Counted from the first letter of the stretch, positions 1-7,587 are shown. The stretch: 19,605 nt of DNA from a bacterium (GCA_905221295.1 CAJNCP010000018.1:1-19605), one strand, 5' to 3'. A program made the numbers and translations. The notes: generated by a model from the letters alone, not told the origin.

Positions 1-142
1 TTTTTACACTAAACTTTAGTTTTAAAAAGACAATTTCCTTAGTTGGACTATGAAACTCAAACTATTTTTTATCGAATGACTGGATATGCTTGACAAATGG
101 TAGAAAAGGACTTAGTCCGGTGCAATACAGAACTAAATCCTT
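1..142. repeat. Left arm of a 142-bp terminal inverted repeat
   Basis: Bases 1-142 are the reverse complement of 19464-19605, with four mismatches that I can count (one near 23, three at 78-83). The arm includes a short palindrome (ACTAAA-C-TTTAGT near 8-20) and a hairpin-capable segment at 109-140. Its inner third encodes the carboxyl end of an IS3-family transposase. The outer ~95 bases are not recognisable transposase sequence, so the repeated unit is an IS end plus adjoining DNA. The copies differ slightly, so they are separate genomic copies and not an assembly duplicate. Confidence 0.95.
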
Positions 143-179
143 TCAATAATTATTTGTCTAACTTTTTGGGGGCAGTACA
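1..179 (+). mobile_element. Right-end remnant of an IS3-family insertion sequence
   Basis: Codons at 105-149 read KGLSPVQYRTKSFQ followed by TAA. This matches the typical carboxyl end of OrfB transposases of the IS3 family (IS150/IS861-like streptococcal members). Six bases further on, 155-179 has the look of the IS3-family right terminal repeat: TGTCTAAC, a T-run, a G-run, then GCAGTACA at the tip. Upstream of codon 105 the frame soon loses transposase character and meets a stop, so only the last few codons and the terminal repeat survive. The family call rests on remembered motif patterns; the exact IS name is not known. Confidence 0.7.
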
Positions 180-210
180 AAAACGTCCCCTTTTTTAACA
201 TATACAATGA

Positions 211-241
211 AATCATAAGTATAAAATGCTTGTGATTTTTT
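211..241 (+). terminator. Rho-independent terminator-like hairpin
   Basis: AATCATAAG (211-219) pairs with CTTGTGATT (229-237) with one G-U pair, around a 9-base loop, and runs into a T-tract to 241. No gene is visible immediately upstream apart from the IS remnant, so it may be left from a lost transcription unit. Confidence 0.55.
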
Positions 242-263
242 TGTTTGAAAGGAGGATGAAAAA

Positions 264-392
264 TTGCCTAGAGATGGAACTAAAAATTTAACTCCTATGA
301 ACAAGTGAAGTTTGGAGGAACAGAAAGAACTCCAAAGAAAGGGAAGTGATTGCAAATGGTTGCTTAGTTTATTAAACGAGGGGGAATCTTGA
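264..392 (+). pseudogene. Broken phage-like small ORF with an intact ribosome binding site
   Basis: A strong Shine-Dalgarno (AAAGGAGG, 248-255) precedes a TTG at 264. The frame reads MPRDGTKNLTPMNK, hits TGA at 306-308, then continues SLEEQKELQRKG before losing similarity, with the next stop at 390-392. The NLTPxNKRSxEEQKExxRKGG style is what I associate with the amino ends of small phage or mobile-element proteins carrying a KGG motif, and the TGA would be one transition away from CGA (Arg). The reading as a decayed mobile-element gene is an inference; a short functional 14-codon peptide cannot be excluded. The rest of 393-658 holds no gene I can support, only a small hairpin (463-484) and a weak A/T-rich stem plus T-run (584-616). 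Confidence 0.4.
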
Positions 393-658
393 GCTAAATC
401 TCCTCTCTATCAGTCGTTTATAATAGTCACTTCTCTGATTGTTATCACATTTCAAGAATAATGAACTGGAAGCGGGGACAGTTCTATCTTAAAGACGAAT
501 TCATGTAACTTACGAATGATGGTTGAAGTAGAAACTACGAGATTTTTTCTATATTTCTCAGGAGGTTTTGCCCAATACAGAGTAAACAAATCAGTTGTAT
601 TTAGTTTGTTTTTTTTACAGAACAAAGTATATATGACTATAAGTTTTCCCGATTTTAT

Positions 659-687
659 TTGCTTATTTCATTCTTTCATACTATACT
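659..687 (+). promoter_or_regulatory. Candidate promoter for the small membrane ORF
   Basis: TTGCTT (659-664) and TATACT (682-687) are separated by exactly 17 bases, 33 bases ahead of the ATG at 720. The sequence is very A/T rich, which raises the chance of a fortuitous match. Confidence 0.45.
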
Positions 688-719
688 AAAATTATCTCAA
701 TGGAAAGCGATAACAAATA

Positions 720-935
720 ATGAAAATGTCTAATTTTTTCAAAAAAAGTTTCTGGCCAACCTTTATGATTGTTAACCAAACAGCTATACTATTCCATTTA
801 AAGGATGGCTTGGATCGACAATATCTTACAACAGATTCCATACATTGGGTGATAGGGACCTTTATATTTGCTAATATTTTAGTGGCCGTGTTTAGTAATA
901 TGAAAATTGGGAATAAGGAGAAAAATAATTCCTGA
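720..935 (+). CDS. Hypothetical 71-aa membrane protein, possibly truncated
   Basis: Family not recognised. The 71-residue product is basic at the amino end (MKMSNFFKKSF) and has two hydrophobic stretches, about residues 12-27 and 43-59, the second strongly so (a single clear membrane span), with a charged Lys/Glu tail. A promoter-like pair lies 33 bases upstream. The ribosome binding site is poor: GGAAAG at 702-707 is 12 bases from the ATG. A six-codon ORF starting ATG at 700 and ending TAA at 718-720 overlaps the start codon, so translation could be coupled, or the amino end of a once longer gene could have been frameshifted. The overlapping minus-strand ORF starts with TTG and has no ribosome binding site, so this strand is preferred. 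It could be a fragment of a larger membrane protein. Confidence 0.35.
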   Translation: MKMSNFFKKSFWPTFMIVNQTAILFHLKDGLDRQYLTTDSIHWVIGTFIFANILVAVFSNMKIGNKEKNNS

Positions 936-942
936 ACTGTCC

Positions 943-1015
943 CCAAAACATTTTACAAGCAATCTAACATTTAAAACTTAGTAGTTGGATTCCAAAACAT
1001 TTAATCAGAAATCTA
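943..1015 (+). repeat. Imperfect 24-bp direct repeat
   Basis: 943-966 and 992-1015 both begin CCAAAACATTT and end AATCTA, matching at about 19 of 24 positions with a 49-base period. They lie in non-coding DNA between the small ORF and the IS30 element. No function assigned. Confidence 0.45.
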
Positions 1016-1027
1016 GAGGATAGGTTT

Positions 1028-1041
1028 GATTCAGTATTGGC
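1028..1041 (+). repeat. Solo copy of the IS30 right-end sequence
   Basis: GATTCAGTATTGGC at 1028-1041 is identical and in the same orientation to 2160-2173, which forms the right terminus of the downstream IS30 element. It may be a leftover right end of a second copy, or part of an old duplication around the insertion. It is too long for a usual IS30-family target duplication (2-3 bp). Confidence 0.5.
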
Positions 1042-1100
1042 TGAAAATTCTATAATGAAGCTAGCCACCCAACTTTCCTAAAAATGAGCTGGTTCAACCA

Positions 1101-2173
1101 GTCAATATTGTCAAATGAAATCTAGTTATAGGCATAAGAAAACACCTCTGTGTTATACTTGTTGTTCACCACAAACACAAGAAAGGTACAGAGATGCAAA
1201 TCAATTATACTACAAAAGCGAAACACTTGACAATCCATAGCCGTCGTTTAATCGAACGATGGAAATTAGAAGGGAAATCAAATAGAGAAATCGCCTCTCT
1301 ACTTGGAAAAGCTCCTCAGACCATCCACAATGAAATCAAGCGTGGTACAGTCCTGCAATGTCTAGGAAAAGGACGATTCAAAAAGATTTATTCTGCCGAC
1401 TATGCTCAAATGGTTTATGAAACCAATCGCAAGCGCTCTGTGAAGAAATCAACCTTGACCAAAGAGCTAAAACAAAAGATTCTCCACTACCATAATCAAA
1501 AGTTGTCTCCTGAAATGATGGTCAAGGCTAAGGGCGTTACAGTGGGAATTTCAACCATCTACTATTGGATTCATCATGGAAAATTGGGATTGAACAAACA
1601 GAACCTCCTTTATCCTAGAAAAGGAAAAACTGTCAAGAAACAAGCTAGTCCCAACTTTAAACCTGCTGGGAAGTCTATTGAACAGCGTCCCAAGGCTATC
1701 AATCTTCGCTTGGAGAATGGACATTATGAGATTGATACGGTTTTACTTACAAGAGCGAAAAACTACTGCCTACTGGTCTTTACGGATCGAAGGAGCAGAC
1801 ATCAAATCATCCGATTGATTCCAAATAAAAGCGCTGAGTCCGTCAATCGGGCTCTAAAACTCATCTTAAGACAACATCACATTCTTTCCATCACGGCAGA
1901 TAATGGAGTCGAATTCCACCGCTTGTCTGATGTGTTTTCTAAGGAGCATATCTACTATGCACATCCCTATGCCTCTTGGGAAAGGGGAACCAATGAGAAT
2001 CACAACAGGCTCATTCGTAGATGGCTACCTAAAGGAACTAAGAAAACGACTCCTAAAGAAGTCACCTTCATCGAAAATTGGATTAATAACTATCCTAAAA
2101 AATGCTTGGACTACAAGTCTCCCAGAGAAGACTGCTTGCTGGCTAACTTGAAATTTAGCGATTCAGTATTGGC
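1101..2173 (+). mobile_element. IS30-family insertion sequence (about 1.07 kb)
   Basis: The element is defined by the full-length transposase at 1194-2189 and by imperfect inverted ends. From 1101 inward the left reads GTCAATATTG, and from 2173 inward the right (reverse strand) reads GCCAATACTG. A second matching block (AAAT...AGTTA) lies about 8 bases further in on both sides. About 1.07 kb fits the IS30 family. A perfect CTGGTT-C-AACCAG palindrome (1089-1101) abuts the left end, and IS30-type elements can prefer palindromic targets. The ends are my estimate; no clean target duplication was seen. The right end lies only ~33 bases before the alaS operon promoter. Confidence 0.65.
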
Positions 2174-2189
2174 AAGAAAAGATCGGTGA
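1194..2189 (+). CDS. IS30-family transposase
   Basis: This 331-residue DDE transposase moves the surrounding element by cut-and-paste through a circular intermediate, as known for the family. The amino end carries the IS30 helix-turn-helix: IHSRRLIERW, then SNREIASLLGKAPQTIHNEI (residues 29-48). A second DNA-binding segment spans about 90-130 (SPEMMVKAKG, STIYYWIHHG). The catalytic core has D181 (HYEIDTV), D236 (TADNGVEF) and E268 (GTNENHNR), with spacing of 55 and 32 residues as expected. Length and motifs suggest an intact enzyme. The start follows GAAAGGTACAGAG, a weak ribosome binding site. The last codons (about ARKDR, TGA at 2187-2189) lie beyond my estimated right end, so the tail may be flanking sequence. 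Shorter ORFs in other frames are shadows. Confidence 0.9.
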   Translation: MQINYTTKAKHLTIHSRRLIERWKLEGKSNREIASLLGKAPQTIHNEIKRGTVLQCLGKGRFKKIYSADYAQMVYETNRKRSVKKSTLTKELKQKILHYHNQKLSPEMMVKAKGVTVGISTIYYWIHHGKLGLNKQNLLYPRKGKTVKKQASPNFKPAGKSIEQRPKAINLRLENGHYEIDTVLLTRAKNYCLLVFTDRRSRHQIIRLIPNKSAESVNRALKLILRQHHILSITADNGVEFHRLSDVFSKEHIYYAHPYASWERGTNENHNRLIRRWLPKGTKKTTPKEVTFIENWINNYPKKCLDYKSPREDCLLANLKFSDSVLARKDR

Positions 2190-2205
2190 TTCATTGCGAT
2201 TAACC

Positions 2206-2234
2206 TTGACGAACTCCTCCAAAAACGATATAAT
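2206..2234 (+). promoter_or_regulatory. Promoter of the T-box / alaS operon
   Basis: TTGACG (2206-2211) and a consensus TATAAT (2229-2234) are separated by 17 bases. Transcription would start near 2241, just at the first helix of the T-box leader. The IS30 right end lies about 33 bases upstream of the -35 hexamer, so any original upstream activator site has been displaced. Confidence 0.85.
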
Positions 2235-2240
2235 AAGAGA

Positions 2241-2417
2241 GTTGAGAATTGATTTTCAGTTGTCTTAGTCCAGAGAAATGGCGGTGCTGCGAGCCATCTA
2301 AGCTAGGAAGTCATGCTACTCAATCAGACAATTGCATAAGAATAAGAGAATGACAAGTTCATTGAATGAAGGTGGTACCGCGGTTTTTCGCCCTTCGTGA
2401 TGTGAGCTTGTCTTTTG
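2241..2417 (+). promoter_or_regulatory. T-box riboswitch, alanine (GCU) specifier
   Basis: The leader carries the T-box core GAAGGTGGTACCGCGG (2368-2383), which pairs with the uncharged tRNA acceptor end. The base of Stem I is GTTGAG (2241-2246) with CTCAAT (2319-2324). Directly 5' of that strand is GCTA (2315-2318), the expected specifier position followed by A, so GCU reads alanine. An AGAGA-type motif is at 2272-2276. The terminator below competes with the antiterminator formed by the T-box core. Binding of uncharged tRNA-Ala would allow read-through into the LURP-one gene and alaS. The class is certain from the core; the Stem I details are paired by eye. Confidence 0.93.
2352..2416 (+). 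terminator. T-box conditional terminator
   Basis: GACAAGTTC (2352-2360) pairs with GAGCTTGTC (2404-2412) with one G-U pair. An inner CAT/GAAGG to CCTTC/ATG pairing lies inside the loop, and TTTT follows at 2413-2416. The T-box core sits within the loop side, so antiterminator pairing breaks this stem. Confidence 0.85.
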
Positions 2418-2433
2418 ATTTTTGGAGGTGTTT

Positions 2434-2919
2434 ATGAAGACATTTCTCGTGAAACAAAAGTTTCGTCTTGGGGGCGAACGCTTCGATATCAAGGATGATA
2501 GAGGAGTAGTGAACTATCAGGTGGAGGGCTCTTTCTTCCAAATCCCTAAGACCTTTACAGTCTATGACGCCTATGGTGAGCAAGTCAGTGAGATTAGTAA
2601 AGAATTTTTCACTTTACTTCCTCGCTTTACTATTCAGCTACGAAACGGTTCCAATTTCGTTATTCGAAAGAAGTTGACCTTCTTTCGTGATAAGTATGAG
2701 TTTGATGATTTAGGACTTCGTATCGAGGGCAATATCTGGGATTTGAATTTCAAATTGCTAGATGATCGTGATCAGCTTGTTGCCGAGATTCGGAAAGAGA
2801 TTTTCCATTTGACCTCAACTTACACCGTAACCGTCTATGAAGACTCTTATGCAGATCTGGTCATTTCCCTCTGTGTCGCGATTGACTATGTGGAGATGCT
2901 GGAAAGTCAATCAAATTAA
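2434..2919 (+). CDS. LURP-one-related (LOR/YxjI, tubby-like fold) protein
   Basis: The 161-residue product (MKTFLVKQKFRLGGERFDI...) has the layout of the LURP-one-related family: FxVKQKxxxxxxxFDIxD near the start, then repeated beta-strand units such as YQVEGSFFQIPKTFTVYDAYG, FTIQLRNG and YTVTVYEDSYADLVISLCVAIDY. It ends with the helix that plugs the barrel. Biochemical function is not established for bacterial members; no catalytic residues are evident and there is no signal peptide. The start is ATG 2434, five bases after GGAGG (2424-2428); the in-frame TTG at 2422 precedes the ribosome binding site and is rejected. It lies between the alanine T-box and alaS (21 bases apart), so it is co-transcribed and responds to uncharged tRNA-Ala. 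From memory pneumococci keep the same pair. Confidence 0.85.
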   Translation: MKTFLVKQKFRLGGERFDIKDDRGVVNYQVEGSFFQIPKTFTVYDAYGEQVSEISKEFFTLLPRFTIQLRNGSNFVIRKKLTFFRDKYEFDDLGLRIEGNIWDLNFKLLDDRDQLVAEIRKEIFHLTSTYTVTVYEDSYADLVISLCVAIDYVEMLESQSN

Positions 2920-2940
2920 ACAAGTAAATAAGGAGATATT

Positions 2941-5559
2941 ATGAAACAACTATCTAGTGCTCAAGTTCGCCAAATGTGGCTTGATTTCTGGGCAAGTAAA
3001 GGCCACTCTGTAGAACCATCAGTCAGCTTGGTTCCAGTAAATGACCCAACACTTTTGTGGATCAACTCAGGGGTTGCTACCCTTAAGAAATACTTTGACG
3101 GAACCATCATTCCTGAAAATCCACGGATTACCAATGCGCAAAAAGCTATCCGTACTAATGACATCGAAAATGTCGGAAAAACGGCTCGCCACCATACCAT
3201 GTTTGAAATGTTGGGGAACTTCTCTATCGGGGATTACTTCCGTGATGAAGCTATCACTTGGGCTTATGAGCTTTTGACAAGCCCAGAATGGTTTGATTTT
3301 CCTGCTGAAAAACTCTACATGACCTACTATCCAGATGATAAAGATTCTTACAACCGCTGGATTGAAGTAGGAGTGGATCCAAGCCACTTGATCCCAATCG
3401 AAGACAACTTCTGGGAAATCGGTGCGGGACCTTCTGGACCAGATACAGAGATCTTCTTTGACCGTGGAGAAGCATTTGACCCAGAAAATATCGGTATTCG
3501 TCTTCTTGCAGAAGATATTGAAAACGACCGTTACATCGAAATTTGGAATATCGTTTTGTCACAATTTAACGCAGACCCTGCTGTTCCTCGTAGCGAGTAC
3601 AAGGAATTGCCACACAAGAACATTGATACGGGCGCTGGTTTGGAGCGTTTGGTGGCGGTTATCCAAGGGGCTAAGACAAACTTTGAAACAGACCTCTTCA
3701 TGCCAATCATTCGTGAAGTTGAGAAATTGTCTGGTAAGGTTTATGACCAAGATGGCGACAACATGAGCTTCAAGGTCATCGCTGACCACATCCGTTCTCT
3801 TTCATTTGCCATCGGTGATGGTGCTCTTCCAGGAAATGAAGGTCGTGGTTATGTCCTTCGTCGTTTGCTCCGTCGTGCTTCTATGCACGGTCAAAAATTG
3901 GGAATCAACGAGCCTTTCCTTTACAAACTCGTTCCAACTGTTGGAAAAATCATGGAAAGCTACTACCCAGAAGTGCTTGAAAAACGTGATTTTATTGAAA
4001 AAATTGTCAAGAGTGAGGAAGAGTCATTTGCTCGTACCCTTCACTCAGGCCAACACTTTGCCCAAGGTATTGTAGCTGACTTGAAAGAAAAAGGTCAATC
4101 AGTGATTGCTGGTTCAGATGTCTTCAAGCTCTACGATACTTACGGATTCCCAGTTGAATTAACAGAAGAAATCGCTGAAGAAGCTGGGATGACTGTAGAC
4201 CGTGAAGGTTTTGAAGCAGCCATGAAAGAACAGCAAGAGCGTGCGCGTGCGTCAGCTGTCAAAGGTGGCTCAATGGGTATGCAAAATGAAACCCTGCAGG
4301 CCATCACAGTGAAAAGTCGCTTTAACTATAAAAAAGAAAAACTAGGTAGTAGACTTGTGGCTATCGTAGCTGACAATGTTGAGGTAAAAGCTGTATCAGA
4401 AGGCACTGCCTCCCTCATATTTTCAGAAACGCCATTCTACGCTGAAATGGGTGGACAGGTTGCTGACCATGGTAAAATCCATAATTCCGAAGGAAAACTT
4501 GTAGCCAAAGTTACAGATGTTCAAAAAGCACCAAACGGACAGCCATTGCATACGGTTGAAGTTCTTGCACCTCTTTCTTTGGACAAAAACTATAAACTCA
4601 GTATTGATAAAAATCGTCGTCACCGTGTCATGAAGAATCACACAGCAACTCACTTGCTCCATGCGGCTCTTCACAATATCCTTGGCCACCATGCGACACA
4701 AGCAGGATCTCTGAACGAAGTAGAATTCCTTCGCTTTGACTTTACGCACTTCCAAGCAGTAACTCCTGAAGAATTGCGCGCCATTGAACAAGAAGTCAAT
4801 GAGAAGATTTGGGAAGCAATCGCAGTGGAAACAGATGAAACTGATATTGACACTGCTAAAGAAATGGGAGCTATGGCCCTCTTTGGTGAGAAGTATGGCA
4901 AAGAAGTCCGAGTTGTGAAGATTGGTAAGTACTCTGTGGAACTCTGTGGTGGTACTCATGTGAGCAACACTTCTGAGATTGGTCTCTTCAAGATTGTCAA
5001 AGAAGAAGGAATCGGATCAGGAACTCGCCGTATCTTGGCCGTGACTGGGAAGGAAGCCTTTGAAGCCTATCGTGAACAAGAAGACGCTCTTAAAGCTGTC
5101 GCAGCAACCTTGAAAGCACCTCAACTCAAGGAAGTACCTCATAAAGTTGAAGGCCTTCAAGAGCAACTTCGTCAATTGCAAAAAGAAAATGCAGAATTGA
5201 AAGAAAAAGCCGCAGCCGCAGCTGCTGGTGATGTCTTCAAGGATGTGAAGGAAGTCAATGGCCACCGTTACATTGCGAGCCAAGTTTCTGTATCAGACGC
5301 AGGAGCCCTTCGTACCTTTGCGGATAACTGGAAACAAAAAGACTACTCTGACCTTCTTGTCTTAGTTGCAGCTATTGGTGACAAGGTCAACATCCTTGTT
5401 GCAAGCAAGGCCAAAGATATCCACGCAGGTAACTTGGTTAAAAAATTGGCTCCAATCGTCGATGGACGTGGTGGTGGTAAACCAGACATGGCCATGGCAG
5501 GAGGAAGCAACCAAGCGAAAATTCAAGAACTCTTGGATGCAGTAGCAGGTAAATTGTAA
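2941..5559 (+). CDS. alaS: Alanyl-tRNA synthetase
   Basis: This enzyme attaches alanine to tRNA-Ala in the cytoplasm and edits mischarged Ser/Gly. The 872 residues match the normal bacterial length. The class II catalytic core has motif 2 around [17 protein letters not shown] (84-100). The editing domain carries the zinc-type set H567 and H571 (NHTATH) with C669 and H673 (CGGTHV). A charged coiled-coil linker (about 730-765) leads to the carboxyl-terminal DHHA1/C-Ala domain with [14 protein letters not shown]. The start follows AAGGAG by five bases. It sits behind the T-box and the LURP-one gene, so shortage of charged tRNA-Ala should raise its expression. All motifs are intact. Long minus-strand ORFs inside it are shadows. 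Confidence 0.98.
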   Translation: MKQLSSAQVRQMWLDFWASKGHSVEPSVSLVPVNDPTLLWINSGVATLKKYFDGTIIPENPRITNAQKAIRTNDIENVGKTARHHTMFEMLGNFSIGDYFRDEAITWAYELLTSPEWFDFPAEKLYMTYYPDDKDSYNRWIEVGVDPSHLIPIEDNFWEIGAGPSGPDTEIFFDRGEAFDPENIGIRLLAEDIENDRYIEIWNIVLSQFNADPAVPRSEYKELPHKNIDTGAGLERLVAVIQGAKTNFETDLFMPIIREVEKLSGKVYDQDGDNMSFKVIADHIRSLSFAIGDGALPGNEGRGYVLRRLLRRASMHGQKLGINEPFLYKLVPTVGKIMESYYPEVLEKRDFIEKIVKSEEESFARTLHSGQHFAQGIVADLKEKGQSVIAGSDVFKLYDTYGFPVELTEEIAEEAGMTVDREGFEAAMKEQQERARASAVKGGSMGMQNETLQAITVKSRFNYKKEKLGSRLVAIVADNVEVKAVSEGTASLIFSETPFYAEMGGQVADHGKIHNSEGKLVAKVTDVQKAPNGQPLHTVEVLAPLSLDKNYKLSIDKNRRHRVMKNHTATHLLHAALHNILGHHATQAGSLNEVEFLRFDFTHFQAVTPEELRAIEQEVNEKIWEAIAVETDETDIDTAKEMGAMALFGEKYGKEVRVVKIGKYSVELCGGTHVSNTSEIGLFKIVKEEGIGSGTRRILAVTGKEAFEAYREQEDALKAVAATLKAPQLKEVPHKVEGLQEQLRQLQKENAELKEKAAAAAAGDVFKDVKEVNGHRYIASQVSVSDAGALRTFADNWKQKDYSDLLVLVAAIGDKVNILVASKAKDIHAGNLVKKLAPIVDGRGGGKPDMAMAGGSNQAKIQELLDAVAGKL

Positions 5560-5610
5560 GAAAAAATGAGTCCCGGCCAACTATTGTTGGTAAATAAGAA
5601 ATCATCCTCT

Positions 5611-5640
5611 GAAGAGAGCCCTACCGGTTCTCTTCTTTTT
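5611..5640 (+). terminator. alaS operon terminator
   Basis: GAAGAGAGCC (5611-5620) pairs with GGTTCTCTTC (5626-5635), ten pairs including one G-U, with a five-base loop and a T-run at 5636-5640. It lies 51 bases after the alaS stop. Confidence 0.9.
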
Positions 5641-6290
5641 GATATTCAGTGACTATTCTAGCTTTAAAGTTGTCAAAAATACAAAAGATAAAAACATTTC
5701 GCTTAATTATCTTGGAGAGGAATTTTATTGTAGGGACTAAACATGTTCCATTTCAATGCCCTTCACTTGTCCTTTCCCTGTTTGAAATATCATAGGAAAA
5801 GATTGGTTACACTCATTGTTCCATAGTCCGTTCCTCCCCCTAAGATATGCAAACTGCAGTTAAAACAGAGCTTTGGATTCATGTTGGTTAAGAATGCAGT
5901 TGGAACTGGTGACAGGTAAAACTTTTCTCGATAGCAGTCGTACGGGGCATCTTTATCGGCCGTTGAGTTATTTTATTGAGAGACCTATTTAACCAAGTAG
6001 TCAATACTGTGGGGACATTTTGTATCAGGATAATCTAGTCTAGTGCTGTCTCTCTTGTGACTTTTAGTTTATAGATAATATTGAATAGAAAATTTGTTGT
6101 TTTTAGTCTAGTTATAAGAAACAGTATGATAAATCGTAATCTTCTCCACTTTCCAACTTAAGATGAGAAGTTTGATTAAAAGATAGGAATTTTTAAATTA
6201 TCGTTGATTTTATACTCTAAGAATGCTCTAGTTGGTATTAAAAGACTTAAAACTATATTATTTTTGTAGAGATTTTCGATACCAGAAAAT
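5641..6290. other. Gene-poor junction between alaS and ald
   Basis: About 650 bases without an intact gene. Apart from the decayed minus-strand ORF described separately, I see only A/T-rich DNA and a 7-base inverted pair (GAGAGAC near 5977, GTCTCTC near 6046). No RNA gene, tRNA, or IS terminus was recognised. Since alaS and the ald-lytB block are, from memory, not adjacent in pneumococcal genomes, this could be the scar of a rearrangement; that is inference. Confidence 0.5.
5737..5971 (-). pseudogene. Decayed carboxyl-terminal fragment of an unidentified protein
   Basis: On the minus strand one frame reads DKDAPYDCYREKFYLSPVP, later LHILGGGTDYGTMSVTNLFL and stops. An overlapping frame continues NQSFPMIFQTGKGQVKGIEM, ending EHV and TAG (5737-5739). 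Together they look like one protein end broken by a frameshift. The GGGTDYG plus VTNL pattern and the closing short beta-rich segment recall serine beta-lactamase/esterase-like hydrolases, but this is weak and no active-site region is present. There is no start codon with a ribosome binding site. Confidence 0.35.
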
Positions 6291-6291
6291 C

Positions 6292-6325
6292 AAGAAAAAG
6301 AGCAGTTGAGATGAAACTGCTCTTT
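6292..6325 (-). terminator. ald terminator
   Basis: A perfect 11-base stem, AAAGAGCAGTT (6297-6307) with AACTGCTCTTT (6315-6325), has a seven-base loop. Read on the minus strand it is followed by a T-rich tract (6299-6292). It lies 30 bases past the ald stop and, being symmetric, could also stop plus-strand read-through. Confidence 0.9.
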
Positions 6326-6354
6326 CTCGTATTTGTGTTAACTAGTTAATGTCC

Positions 6355-7467
6355 TTAGACAAGTTCATCAATCGACGTATGATCTTTATCGAGCCCTTCG
6401 GCAACTGGTAGGCTAGTTAAGTAACCTTTATAAGTGGTCACACCTTGACGTAAGCCTTCATCTTCAGAGATTGCTTGTGCGAATCCTTTCCCGGCCAAAG
6501 CCTCGATATAAGGAAGAGTGACATTGGTTAGGGCGATGGTTGAAGTACGAGCAACCGCACCAGGAATATTGGCAACGGCATAGTGGAGAACACCGTGTTT
6601 TTCATAGACGGGTTCATCGTGCGTGGTCACACGGTCAGCTGTTTCGATAACGCCACCTTGGTCAACAGCAACGTCAACGATAACAGAGCCTGGGCGCATT
6701 TGTTTGACCATCTCATCTGTCACCAATTTCGGTGCTTTGGCACCAGGGATGAGAACCGCTCCAATTACCACATCAGCATCTCTTACACTTGCTTCAATGT
6801 TGAAAGAATTTGACATAAGAGTTTGGATTTGGTTACCAAAGACTTCCTCTAGCACTGAGAGACGTTTAGCACTGATATCTAAAATAGTCACTTGGGCACC
6901 AAGTCCAAGGGCGATGCGGGCAGCATGTGTCCCAACGACACCGCCACCGATAATGGTTACTTTTCCTTTTGGAACACCTGGTACACCACCAAGTAGGACA
7001 CCAGAGCCACCAGCTTGTTTGGTAAGGAAGTGAGCTCCGATTTGAACCGCCATACGACCAGCAACCTCACTCATAGGAACGAGTAGTGGCAAGTGTCCTT
7101 GGCTGTCACGGACAGTTTCATAGGCAATTCCTGTTGTTTTTGCTGCTAACATAGCTTCTGCTAATTCTGGAGCAGCGGCCATGTGCAAGTAAGTGAAGAG
7201 GAGAAGATCATCGCGCAAGTATCCGTATTCAGAAGCTAGTGGTTCTTTTACTTTCACGACTAACTCTGCTGCCCAAGCTTCACCAGCAGTAGCGACAATC
7301 TCAGCTCCTTGATTTTGATAGTCAGCATCAGTAAATCCTGAACCGAGACCAGCATTTGTTTCGATGAGGACACGATGTCCACGAGAAACTAAGCTATGGA
7401 CACCAGCAGGTGTGAGGGCGACACGGTTTTCGTTATTTTTAATTTCTTTTGGAATTCCGATTAACAT
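6355..7467 (-). CDS. ald: Alanine dehydrogenase
   Basis: This enzyme catalyses NAD-dependent reversible deamination of L-alanine to pyruvate and ammonium in the cytoplasm. The 370 residues equal the normal family length. The start [20 protein letters not shown] contains substrate-binding R15. K74 (VKVKEP), H95 (TYLHMA) and D269 (DVAVDQGG) fit the catalytic and substrate-binding set. The Rossmann NAD motif is [10 protein letters not shown] (174-183). The ATG at 7467 is preceded on the minus strand by AAGGAG at normal spacing. It is a monocistron with its own promoter and terminator, convergent with alaS. From memory pneumococcal genomes often carry a frameshifted copy of this gene; here the frame is open throughout. 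Confidence 0.97.
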   Translation of the reverse strand: MLIGIPKEIKNNENRVALTPAGVHSLVSRGHRVLIETNAGLGSGFTDADYQNQGAEIVATAGEAWAAELVVKVKEPLASEYGYLRDDLLLFTYLHMAAAPELAEAMLAAKTTGIAYETVRDSQGHLPLLVPMSEVAGRMAVQIGAHFLTKQAGGSGVLLGGVPGVPKGKVTIIGGGVVGTHAARIALGLGAQVTILDISAKRLSVLEEVFGNQIQTLMSNSFNIEASVRDADVVIGAVLIPGAKAPKLVTDEMVKQMRPGSVIVDVAVDQGGVIETADRVTTHDEPVYEKHGVLHYAVANIPGAVARTSTIALTNVTLPYIEALAGKGFAQAISEDEGLRQGVTTYKGYLTSLPVAEGLDKDHTSIDELV

Positions 7468-7548
7468 AAAGGTTGTCTCCTTATTCTATATCTGGATTCT
7501 AAACATAACAATCACAGAGAGAACCAGATCATTTATTGTGATGTACTA

Positions 7549-7577
7549 ATTTTATATAAAAGATGGATAAAAATCAA
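7549..7577 (-). promoter_or_regulatory. ald promoter
   Basis: On the minus strand TTGATT (7577-7572) and TAAAAT (7554-7549) are separated by 17 bases, about 80 bases upstream of the ald ATG. It lies back-to-back with the acetyltransferase promoter, whose -35 starts only 11 bases away, so the two divergent units share this intergenic control region. Confidence 0.65.
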
Positions 7578-7587
7578 GAAAAACCGA

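Larger units (their letters stand above)
474..944. repeat. 11-bp inverted repeat bracketing the small membrane ORF
   Basis: GGGGACAGTTC at 474-484 and GAACTGTCCCC at 934-944 are perfect reverse complements, 449 bases apart. The left copy also forms a local hairpin with GAACTG at 463-468. The right copy begins inside the stop region of the 720-935 ORF. It could be a trace of a small mobile element or chance; no target duplication is evident. Confidence 0.5.

Noticed and set aside
584..616. AAACAAA/TTTGTTT stem with T-run as a terminator
   Set aside because: Seven A/T-dominated pairs with a 14-base loop are too weak to call in this base composition.
692..946. 84-aa hydrophobic ORF on the minus strand
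   Set aside because: It starts with TTG without a ribosome binding site, overlaps the better supported plus-strand ORF, and its hydrophobicity comes from A/T-rich antisense codons.
2422..2433. Upstream TTG start for the LURP-one gene
   Set aside because: The codons overlap the ribosome binding site; ATG 2434 is properly spaced.
4423..4959. 178-aa minus-strand ORF inside alaS
   Set aside because: It lies wholly within the conserved editing domain of alaS and resembles no family; antisense shadow.
5995..6120. Short matches to the IS30 left end (AGTCAATACTGT and TCTAGTTATA) in the alaS-ald gap
   Set aside because: The two matches are 100 bp apart instead of adjacent, with no other IS sequence between them; likely chance in A/T-rich DNA.
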